NCBI GenBank assembly: GCA_947630525.1
Contig: CANRHW010000115.1
Span: forward strand, 1 to 5,203
Length of the DNA: 5,203 nucleotides
Source: an uncultured Clostridia bacterium
GTDB taxonomy: Bacteria > Bacillota > Clostridia > UMGS1883
Reading direction: 5' to 3'
Shown: positions 1-5,203 of the stretch, one piece after another
Position numbering within the stretch: position 1 is the stretch's first letter
How the letters are laid out: each line of letters begins with the position of its first letter
Program-made: the position numbers and the translations under genes
The notes under the pieces: generated by a model
Databases searched by the model: none
What the model saw: only the letters and a program-made list of their open reading frames with translations
What the model was told of the DNA's origin: nothing

Positions 1-49
1 CGTAACCATTTGCGTCCCGTATTCATAATTTATAGAAGAAAGGACTGAT

Positions 50-289
50 ATGATGTTGGCAACTGTTCCGTCCCGAACGTCGGCGTCGAGGCTGAAAAAA
101 AGCCTTGCCGCCGCAGGGATAAAAAGTAATATAATACAGACGCCCTCGGCGCTGACAAAGGAAGGGTGCGGTTACAGTCTGCGTTTTGACGATGGCAACC
201 GCGCACAGGTGGCCCAGTCGGCGCGGGAGCTGCGAATAAATATACGGGCGTTTTACGCCGAAGTGAACGGAGGTTATGAGATACGATGA
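50..289 (+). CDS. DUF3343 family small protein (putative sulfur/selenium carrier-like)
   Basis: This 79-residue protein matches the DUF3343 (putative Se/S carrier-like) pattern: a short beta strand at the start (LATVPS), a helix with SASRLKKSLAAAGI (11-24), and the hallmark Cys-Gly followed by a hydrophobic-Arg-Phe strand (C40-G41, then YSLRF at 42-46). The Cys is the likely functional residue. Family members are about 75-90 residues and often sit beside class V aminotransferases or selenium-metabolism genes, as here, where the stop codon overlaps the start of a cysteine desulfurase (ATGA). A role in carrying or handing over sulfur or selenium is inferred, not proven. Two adjacent ATG codons (50 and 53) are possible starts. 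The Shine-Dalgarno GAAAGGA at 38-44 is 5 nt from the first and 8 nt from the second, so the second may be the real one. Family call is fairly sure; function is not. Confidence 0.8.
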   Translation: MMLATVPSRTSASRLKKSLAAAGIKSNIIQTPSALTKEGCGYSLRFDDGNRAQVAQSARELRINIRAFYAEVNGGYEIR

Positions 290-1395
290 TATATCTTGAC
301 AATGCCGCGACCACTTTTCCAAAGCCGCCGGAGGTGCCGGAGGCAGTAAAGGACTTTATGATAAATTACGGCGGCAATCCCGGCAGGGGCGGGCATGAGC
401 TTTCGCGCCTCGCTGGGGACATTGTTTATAGCTGCCGGGAGGAGCTTGCCGGGCTGTTCAACATTGACAATCCCGAGCGCATCGTATTTACAAAAAACGC
501 TACCGAGGCATTGAATACCGCGATAAACGGCGTTGTTGGCGAGGGCGACGAAATTTTGATCTCCGCAATGGAACACAACAGCGTTCTGAGGCCCGCCGTC
601 GCAAGAGAGCAGGCCGGGGCTGTGCTGAAGATTATCCCCGCCGACAAGGACGGCCGCATAACGCCGGAGGCCGTGAAAATAATGATAACGCACAGGACAA
701 AGCTGGTCTGCGTTACTCACGCATCAAATGTGACTGGCACCGTAAACGATATCGCGGCGATTAACGAGCTTGTCCACAGCCATGGCGCACTGACGCTTTT
801 TGACGCCGCACAGACCGCCGGACTGCTCGCTATTGACGCGGCGGATTTTGATATGTTCGCCTTTGCGGGACATAAGGGGCTGTACGGGCCTTTTGGCACA
901 GGCGGACTGTATGTGCGCGAGGGCATATCCCTTAGGCCACTGACCTACGGCGGAACCGGCAGCGTTTCGGAAAGCGCCCTTATGCCGGACATTTTCCCGG
1001 ACCGGCTGGAGGCTGGGACGGTGAACGCCGCCGGTATAGCTGGCCTTTTGGAGGGCGTTAAATTTGTGAAAAGACAGGCGCCCGGTGATCATGAAAAAGA
1101 AACCGCCAAAAAATTAGCGGAAAAAATCGGCGGAATTCGTTCCGCCGAAATTATGGGCGATAATGGCGTAAATGTGGTCGGAATACGCCTGCGCGGCGTG
1201 GACTGCGTGGACGCGGCCTCGACTCTGGACAGTGAGTACGGTATTGCGTCGCGCGGAGGCCTGCACTGCTCCCCGTTGGCGCACAGGAGCATGGGAACCA
1301 TTGGCGGCGGTATGCTTCGCCTGTCAACGGGCGCTTTCACCACCGAGGCCGATATCGACGCGGCGGCAAAGGCGTTAGAAGATATACTGCGTTAA
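286..1395 (+). CDS. cysteine desulfurase family protein, PLP-dependent class V aminotransferase (EF2568-like)
   Basis: A 369-residue fold type I PLP enzyme, predicted to remove sulfur (or selenium) from cysteine (or selenocysteine) as an enzyme-bound persulfide, giving alanine, in the cytoplasm. Visible landmarks: N-terminal IYLDNAATTFPKP (2-14); RIVFTKNATEALN (65-77); EHNS with PLP-stacking H97; N148 in SNVTG; cofactor-binding D173 and Q176 in FDAAQT; Schiff-base lysine K197 in GHKGLYGP; and catalytic-loop cysteine C328 in RGGLHCSP, a SufS-like placement. RLSTGAF (345-351) closes the fold. Length is normal and all key residues are present. The opening and loop motifs resemble the EF2568 subfamily (TIGR01977), whose members often lie near selenium-metabolism genes. 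The start is ATG 286, overlapping the DUF3343 stop; ACGGAGG at 267-273 is the likely ribosome site, 12 nt upstream. It is not called iscS, sufS or nifS because no assembly-scaffold genes are visible. Its 3' end overlaps the opposing methyltransferase by 21 bp. Confidence 0.9.
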   Translation: MIYLDNAATTFPKPPEVPEAVKDFMINYGGNPGRGGHELSRLAGDIVYSCREELAGLFNIDNPERIVFTKNATEALNTAINGVVGEGDEILISAMEHNSVLRPAVAREQAGAVLKIIPADKDGRITPEAVKIMITHRTKLVCVTHASNVTGTVNDIAAINELVHSHGALTLFDAAQTAGLLAIDAADFDMFAFAGHKGLYGPFGTGGLYVREGISLRPLTYGGTGSVSESALMPDIFPDRLEAGTVNAAGIAGLLEGVKFVKRQAPGDHEKETAKKLAEKIGGIRSAEIMGDNGVNVVGIRLRGVDCVDAASTLDSEYGIASRGGLHCSPLAHRSMGTIGGGMLRLSTGAFTTEADIDAAAKALEDILR

Positions 1396-3084
1396 ATCGC
1401 CCAGATACAGACTTGCAACGTCTCTATCCCAGTTTGGGCTTGCGGCGATAGCCCTTTGCTTGTCAAGCGGAATAAGGGGTATAGGGACTTCTTCGAGCTG
1501 CCAGCGGAGCCACTTTTGCGCGGCGTAGGTCTTTTCCAGATAAAAGCCGACGACAGAAGAGTTGAGCACTGCCGCAAGATAGTCTATGTCGAGTTGGTCA
1601 ACGCGTGGAATGATAAGATTGCAGCTGTTAAGCGTGAGCCGCCCGCGCCGGTCCACCGCGAACACCGGCCGCCGCCCCACAAAGCGATAGACCAGTTTTT
1701 CTTTTGCGCGGTAAAGCTCCACAGGCGCCGCCTGTTGGCAGCTTTGGAGCCGGCAGTTCAAAAAAACGGACGGCTCTCTGATTTCAAAGGGGCTTATGTC
1801 GACGCCGCGTATCAAAGGTTCGCCGCCGGATTTGGAAAGTAAACGGCGGTTATCGCCGGTGACTACGCCAAGTGCAAAATCGGCGTTGTCACGAAGGTAT
1901 ATGGCGTTGCCGATACGGCGAATGCATTCAAGAATTGTGTATTCTTCGTCGGTGACGTTCAGGTTTATACAGCGTGGGTCGAGTTCCCGGCGGCCGATGG
2001 TAAAGCTGCCGTTGACGCTGCATCCCGCGACTCCGGAACCGCCGGCCTTCGCGGCTAAAATCACGGACGGGCAGCAGACGCCGTAGAAGCTGTTGTCCAG
2101 ATAATCAGCAGAAATGAGCCCCGCCCCGGTTATCAGTTCCCGCCGAAACTGCGTATGTACACGGGTGGTCAGCAGCGCCTGCGGTATTATTAGTGAAAAA
2201 CAGCCGCTGGGGTTCAAAATCTCCAAAATGTGCAAAACAAAGGACGACGACATTTCCGGCCGCCCGCCCCAGGGGGGATTGCCGATTACGGTATCGTAAG
2301 CTTCGTCAGAAGAGAGAAAATCCGCGGCCCTTATATTTTTGTACAAATAATCCGTTCCGGCTTTCGGATAACGCAGATAAAGATTTATACGGGCCAGCGT
2401 GACCGCGATGGGGTCTAAATCAAGGGCGTAAAGATTTTTGGGTCCGCATTGCTCCGCGGCGGCAATAAGGAAGCTGCCTGAGCCGCAGCAGGGGTCGAGT
2501 ATCCGTCCCCTGAGAGGAATTTTACTTACCGCAGCCCGAGCCAGGTCAAGGGTAGTGTAATATGCTCCAATTCGCCGCCGGTGATTGAGAGGCAGGAGCG
2601 AGGCGTAAATAAGGCCGAGCACATCCGACGCCGGATCGGCGTGCCATTTGGCAGTAATAATTTTTTTTGCATCAGGGCCGGGAGCACAATTTTTAACCAA
2701 ATCATGAATAAGCCTATCGCCGCAGCCCAGGGAAAGCTCGCCGCTAAAAAAAGCCCCGAGCCTGTTTGTCCCAGGGGAAAATTGGCGCAGGGCCCCCTCC
2801 GCCAGTACAAAAGCGACGTCTTTTTCGGATACTCCTTTTTCAAGCAGCGCCTTAAGTTCACCGTGGCCGCTTATGTACCTGGCGCAAACGCTCGCATTGT
2901 TCATCAAAGCCTTGTTCCGACGGCTATGTAGCCCGGCGGCCCGAACGGCTTCAATCGCCTCGTATGTGAGCTCGGAGCCAAGCCGCCCGGTTTTTTGCCA
3001 ATTTTTTATTGTGGCCGCCGTTACCCCAAGGGTTTCGGCGGCCTCATCCGTTGACAGTTTGTTTATTTCACTGCTTGTTTTCAT
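1375..3084 (-). CDS. N6-adenine DNA methyltransferase with N-terminal MerR/excisionase-like HTH (TaqI/Eco57I-type, apparently solitary)
   Basis: A 569-residue protein predicted to methylate adenine N6 in a specific DNA site. Order: helix-turn-helix at about 10-50 (LSTDEAAETLGVTAATIKNW, then KTGRL); a helical linker at about 55-165; the methyltransferase core with motif X-like RIGAYYTT (171-178), SAM-binding DPCCGSGSFL (197-206), motif II DLDP (222-225, D222), D255 in AADFL, and catalytic NPPW (269-272); then a TaqI/Eco57I-like recognition region at about 400-540 (GVVTGDNRRLL 406-416, RGVDISPF 426-433, VLNSSVVGFYLEK 506-518, VPIPLI 533-538). No PD-(D/E)XK nuclease domain and no restriction or specificity gene is visible, so it looks like a solitary methyltransferase rather than a type IIG enzyme. 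ATG 3084 is chosen over an in-frame ATG at 3135: GAGGGA at 3095-3100 lies 10 nt upstream, and the longer form would add 17 residues with no domain, deep inside cdaR. Its start overlaps the cdaR end by 17 bp, implying translational coupling. Recognition site cannot be read from sequence. Confidence 0.85.
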   Translation of the reverse strand: MKTSSEINKLSTDEAAETLGVTAATIKNWQKTGRLGSELTYEAIEAVRAAGLHSRRNKALMNNASVCARYISGHGELKALLEKGVSEKDVAFVLAEGALRQFSPGTNRLGAFFSGELSLGCGDRLIHDLVKNCAPGPDAKKIITAKWHADPASDVLGLIYASLLPLNHRRRIGAYYTTLDLARAAVSKIPLRGRILDPCCGSGSFLIAAAEQCGPKNLYALDLDPIAVTLARINLYLRYPKAGTDYLYKNIRAADFLSSDEAYDTVIGNPPWGGRPEMSSSFVLHILEILNPSGCFSLIIPQALLTTRVHTQFRRELITGAGLISADYLDNSFYGVCCPSVILAAKAGGSGVAGCSVNGSFTIGRRELDPRCINLNVTDEEYTILECIRRIGNAIYLRDNADFALGVVTGDNRRLLSKSGGEPLIRGVDISPFEIREPSVFLNCRLQSCQQAAPVELYRAKEKLVYRFVGRRPVFAVDRRGRLTLNSCNLIIPRVDQLDIDYLAAVLNSSVVGFYLEKTYAAQKWLRWQLEEVPIPLIPLDKQRAIAASPNWDRDVASLYLGDLTQYIF

Positions 3085-4051
3085 CGCTGCTGTTTCCCTC
3101 GTTTTTGAGGAGCTCCACGCTGACCTTGATATCAACGGCGCTGTCGTTGGTGCTTAACCGTGCGCCGTCAGGCAGAACGAGCTGGGCGCTGTAACTGTCG
3201 CCGTCCGCTGCCTCCGAAACATCGAGGGGCAAGGAGGAGATACTTTCTATACGCGACAGTACGTCGGCGCTGCCATAGACCTTTACCGTCTTGGGCGAAT
3301 AATCGATTTCCTTTTCGACAGGCACCTTTGTCAGTGCTATGTTGAGGGGGACCGTCTTTTCACGCAGTACGGTGTATGTAACGTCAACCGTCGACGGCTC
3401 AAAGGATACTCCTGTGACGCTGTTGCCCTCGGCGTCATATGCCGTGAGGCCGACGGCGACCTTGTTGCCGGTCTGGCTGCCCTCGACGCTTACGCTTTTA
3501 GTCGAAACCGAGGCCACGGAACGCACCACGCTTTTTGCTCCGCGGACGGTTATTTCGCTCAAAACGTTCCCGCCGGAGGAAAGGGTCGTGTCAAAAACGC
3601 TGTAGCCGTCGGCGGGAGAGCCCACCATCTTTATGCTGAGCGGATAGGTATCCGTTATTATTTCTTCCGCCGAGACGGTTACCGTCCCGTGCCGGGATGA
3701 AACTACCTCAACCTTGTTTGAATCCACCGAAACATCACATATAACGGCGGTTTCGCCCTCCATCCTTATGCCGGAAACGTCCATGAGCACAGATATGTCG
3801 CCGGCCTTAATGTGAGAGAGGGCAATTCTGTCACCGCGCAGCTTTACGTCTATAGAGTTGCGGTTTGTCCCGGTAACATAATAACCTGCGGCTGAAAGTT
3901 CATCTGCCCCAACAATAGTTATCGGAATATCATTGAACCAATGGCTGATATTCGATGTATCCTGATAAGCAACATAAGCCCACAGGGCAATCGCCAGGAT
4001 AAGGGAGCCGATTTTCAAGAAAGTATTTGAAGAACCGTTTACTTTTTCCAT
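3068..4051 (-). CDS. cdaR: YbbR-domain protein, CdaA regulatory protein CdaR
   Basis: A 327-residue membrane-anchored protein predicted to bind and tune the di-adenylate cyclase CdaA. A single hydrophobic segment at about 11-29 (FLKIGSLILAIALWAYVAY) acts as an uncleaved anchor or signal, leaving a large extracytoplasmic part. That part holds roughly three beta-rich YbbR repeats: about 39-127 (IPITIVG, then IDVKLRGD), 135-228 (YPLSIKMVG, then EITVRGAKSVV) and 231-313 (TVPLNIALTKVP, then TVKVYGSADVL). The C-terminus is hydrophilic (KNEGNSSDENKQ). Repeat number varies in the family (four in Bacillus), so three is within range but is estimated by eye. The start is secure: a perfect AGGAGG at 4061-4066 lies 9 nt before the ATG, inside the end of cdaA. 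The gene overlaps cdaA by 13 bp and the methyltransferase by 17 bp, so the three are probably one transcript. Confidence 0.9.
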   Translation of the reverse strand: MEKVNGSSNTFLKIGSLILAIALWAYVAYQDTSNISHWFNDIPITIVGADELSAAGYYVTGTNRNSIDVKLRGDRIALSHIKAGDISVLMDVSGIRMEGETAVICDVSVDSNKVEVVSSRHGTVTVSAEEIITDTYPLSIKMVGSPADGYSVFDTTLSSGGNVLSEITVRGAKSVVRSVASVSTKSVSVEGSQTGNKVAVGLTAYDAEGNSVTGVSFEPSTVDVTYTVLREKTVPLNIALTKVPVEKEIDYSPKTVKVYGSADVLSRIESISSLPLDVSEAADGDSYSAQLVLPDGARLSTNDSAVDIKVSVELLKNEGNSSDENKQ

Positions 4052-4893
4052 ACTTTGCGACCTCCTATTTTGGCAAATACGTTTTCGGAGGGCTTTTTGT
4101 CAGTAAAGCTGAGCGCCTTGTTCAAAGCCTTTTTAAGTGTGTCCTCGGTGTAGTTGCGGCTGATGCTGCCGTCTGCGGCAATGCTGATTTTCCCGGTTTC
4201 CTCACTGACGACAACAACTATAGCGTCGCTGGACTCGCTCATCCCTATGGCCGCCCGATGGCGGGTGCCAAGCTCGCTGCTGAGAGATTCGTTGCGGGTC
4301 AGCGGCAAAATGCACCTGGCCGCAAGTATCTTACCCTCGCGGATGATAACCGCGCCATCGTGGAGAGGTGTGTTTGGGATAAATATATTTATGAGTATAT
4401 CCCGCGACACATCGCCGTTTATGGTGCAGCCGGTACGGATTATGTCGCCGATTTTGGTGTAGCGTTCAAGGACGATTAGCGCACCTATCCTCTGAGCGCT
4501 CATTTGAGCGCAGGCGGAGGCTATTTCTTCGGCCACGTTTTCGGAGCTGCCTTCTTCGTCATGGGTAAATAGATTTGAAAATCTGGTGCGTCCAACTTTT
4601 TCAAGGGCGCTGCGCAGCTCCGGCTGGAAAATAATAAGTATTGCAAACATACCGATCTGCATTACGTTGCGTAGGATATAATTAACCGTGTTAAGACTGA
4701 GCCATTCGCTGACCCATGTTGCGGCAATAAACAGAAGGATTGCCTTTACAATGGGATTAGCGCGTGTCTCGCGGGATATTTGAGCCAGCTTATAAAACAC
4801 AAAGGCGATGATAAGTATGTCAATAACGTCCGCCACGCGAAAAAGGGCAAAAAAGTTAGTCGCCGCTTCTTTTATGCTGTTGAAAATCGCCAT
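4039..4893 (-). CDS. cdaA: membrane di-adenylate cyclase CdaA (DisA_N/DAC domain)
   Basis: A 284-residue enzyme predicted to condense two ATP into c-di-AMP, the second messenger that controls potassium and osmolyte transport and cell wall balance in Firmicutes. Three membrane helices fill the first third: about 18-36, 48-66 and 74-90, ending in IFQPELR (88-94), the usual junction to the cyclase domain. The DAC domain follows at about 118-265 with the catalytic DGA (D179-A181 in TPLHDGAVII) and the RHR motif (R211-R213 in GTRHRAAIG). Length and order match CdaA (YbbP/DacA). The ATG at 4893 is preferred: purine-rich GGGGTGGTGAG lies just upstream, and the frame's alternative GTG at 4920 sits beside the promoter and would add a charged stretch (YNNRGGEH) with no counterpart in the family. 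It is first in the cdaA-cdaR-methyltransferase unit, and glmM is not in its common place downstream. Confidence 0.95.
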   Translation of the reverse strand: MAIFNSIKEAATNFFALFRVADVIDILIIAFVFYKLAQISRETRANPIVKAILLFIAATWVSEWLSLNTVNYILRNVMQIGMFAILIIFQPELRSALEKVGRTRFSNLFTHDEEGSSENVAEEIASACAQMSAQRIGALIVLERYTKIGDIIRTGCTINGDVSRDILINIFIPNTPLHDGAVIIREGKILAARCILPLTRNESLSSELGTRHRAAIGMSESSDAIVVVVSEETGKISIAADGSISRNYTEDTLKKALNKALSFTDKKPSENVFAKIGGRKVWKK

Positions 4894-4924
4894 ATGCTCA
4901 CCACCCCTGTTATTATACACTATA

Positions 4925-4953
4925 ATTATACAGTAAAAGCGTATTTTAATAAA
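4925..4953 (-). promoter_or_regulatory. probable sigma-A-type promoter of cdaA
   Basis: On the minus strand a perfect -10 hexamer TATAAT (plus-strand 4925-4930) lies 17 nt downstream of a weak -35, TTTATT (4948-4953), which matches 3 of 6 consensus positions. Transcription would start near 4916-4918, giving a leader of about 25 nt to the cdaA ATG. A second perfect TATAAT lies at 4912-4917, but it would leave only about 12 nt of leader and has no good -35, so it is less likely. The position between the terminator hairpin and cdaA supports a promoter here; the exact hexamers are inferred by eye. Confidence 0.5.
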
Positions 4954-4989
4954 GGGTTTTTACAAAAATGAAATATAAATTTAATAATT

Positions 4990-5014
4990 AAAAAGCCCCT
5001 TTTGGGGGCTTTTT
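4990..5014. terminator. strong bidirectional intrinsic terminator
   Basis: A perfect 10-bp inverted repeat, AAAAAGCCCC (4990-4999) with GGGGCTTTTT (5005-5014), encloses a 5-nt loop. Its A/T-rich outer stem supplies a T tract in both directions, and AT-rich sequence follows on the minus strand. It lies between the end of the minus-strand LysM gene and the cdaA promoter, so its main job is probably to stop transcription from the LysM gene entering the cdaA unit. Confidence 0.85.
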
Positions 5015-5058
5015 ATTGACGGCTTATGCGCAGCGGGAAATACCATAAACAAATCCCT

Positions 5059-5073
5059 CGCCGCTTTGCGGCG
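5059..5073 (-). terminator. GC-rich hairpin just after the LysM gene, possible weak terminator
   Basis: A perfect 6-bp stem CGCCGC/GCGGCG with a 3-nt loop begins 3 nt past the stop codon of the minus-strand LysM gene. The downstream minus-strand sequence (AGGGATTTGTTT) has only an interrupted T tract, so termination here would be weak; it may instead protect the mRNA 3' end. The stronger terminator lies about 45 nt further on. Confidence 0.4.
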
Positions 5074-5076
5074 CCG

Positions 5077-5203
5077 TTATCTTGGTATAATCAGGGCCCG
5101 CTTCTGCTTTAGCTCATCTTCGGATCTGATGTCATTTGCCGCCATCAGCTTGTCGCGGCTTATGTTGTAGCCCTTGGCTATTTCCCACAGTGATTTGTCG
5201 TTG
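5077..5203 (-). CDS. C-terminal LysM-domain fragment of a protein running off the window
   Basis: Only the last 41 codons are in the window; the gene continues past the right edge. The translation has the core of a LysM module: SLWEIAKGYNIS, then DKLMAANDI, ending ALIIPR just before the stop. This matches the usual LysM order (SLW-IA, a helix, L--AN-I, then L-IP). LysM domains bind N-acetylglucosamine in peptidoglycan or spore coat and cortex structures. A LysM at the extreme C-terminus is seen in Clostridia in SPOCS/DUF3794 proteins (SipL-like spore proteins), among many other proteins, so a spore role is only one possibility. The family of the whole protein cannot be told from this fragment. 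Two hairpins lie downstream of the stop. Confidence 0.75.
   Translation of the reverse strand, partial: NDKSLWEIAKGYNISRDKLMAANDIRSEDELKQKRALIIPR

Noticed and set aside
1..48. Possible 3' end of an upstream plus-strand gene
   Set aside because: Two frames are open from the left edge to stops at 26-28 and 46-48, but the 8 and 15 residues involved match nothing recognisable and cannot be told from chance.
274..720. 148-codon open frame on the minus strand opposite the desulfurase
   Set aside because: It is a shadow of a clear PLP enzyme, with no ribosome site or recognisable motif; GC-rich codon use explains it. The same holds for the plus-strand frames across 1456-3194 and 4027-4479.
2526..2861. 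111-codon minus-strand frame overlapping the methyltransferase in another frame
   Set aside because: No domain is recognisable, and the main frame is conserved-looking throughout. It matters only as the tail that would be read after a one-base loss in the A8 tract.
1375..3084. Methyltransferase gene as a recent mobile or phage insertion
   Set aside because: No inverted repeats, integrase or target duplication are seen, base composition looks like the neighbours by eye, and the gene overlaps cdaR precisely, all of which favour a settled operon member.
3085..3135. Upstream in-frame ATG (3135) that would lengthen the methyltransferase by 17 residues
   Set aside because: The added residues are Ser/Arg-rich with no domain, lie deep inside cdaR, and the ATG at 3084 has a well-spaced GAGGGA and begins just before the HTH.
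4894..4920. GTG start for cdaA at 4920
   Set aside because: It sits beside the -10 boxes and the extra residues are not typical of CdaA; the ATG at 4893 directly follows a GGGGTGGTGAG ribosome site.

Overview
The window reads as a piece of a low-to-mid GC Clostridia-type Firmicute chromosome, perhaps from the Oscillospirales/Ruminococcaceae. This is inferred from gene content: a membrane di-adenylate cyclase paired with a YbbR protein, a DUF3343 protein coupled to an EF2568-type cysteine desulfurase, a LysM protein end, and strong AGGAGG-like ribosome binding sites. No rRNA, tRNA, CRISPR array or insertion sequence was seen. Coding density is very high, and the only real intergenic space is about 180 bp near the right end.

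Left part, plus strand (50-1395): a two-gene unit. A small DUF3343 protein with a conserved Cys-Gly is joined by an ATGA overlap to a class V aminotransferase of the cysteine desulfurase type. Together they look like a sulfur or selenium mobilisation and carrier pair.

Centre and right, minus strand (4893 down to 1375): a three-gene unit with overlapping gene ends. cdaA (di-adenylate cyclase) overlaps cdaR/ybbR (its membrane-anchored regulator) by 13 bp. cdaR overlaps a 569-residue protein by 17 bp; this protein joins an N-terminal MerR/excisionase-like helix-turn-helix to an N6-adenine DNA methyltransferase with a TaqI/Eco57I-like recognition domain. In many Firmicutes the gene after cdaA-cdaR is glmM; here that place is taken by a DNA methyltransferase with no visible nuclease partner. 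Its 3' end overlaps the desulfurase 3' end by 21 bp, tail to tail, with no terminator between them. The layout suggests that c-di-AMP synthesis and a solitary DNA methyltransferase share transcription, which is the most interesting point in the window.

Right end (4894-5203): an AT-rich stretch with a probable cdaA promoter, a strong bidirectional terminator hairpin, a second hairpin, and the last 41 codons of a minus-strand gene ending in a LysM domain.
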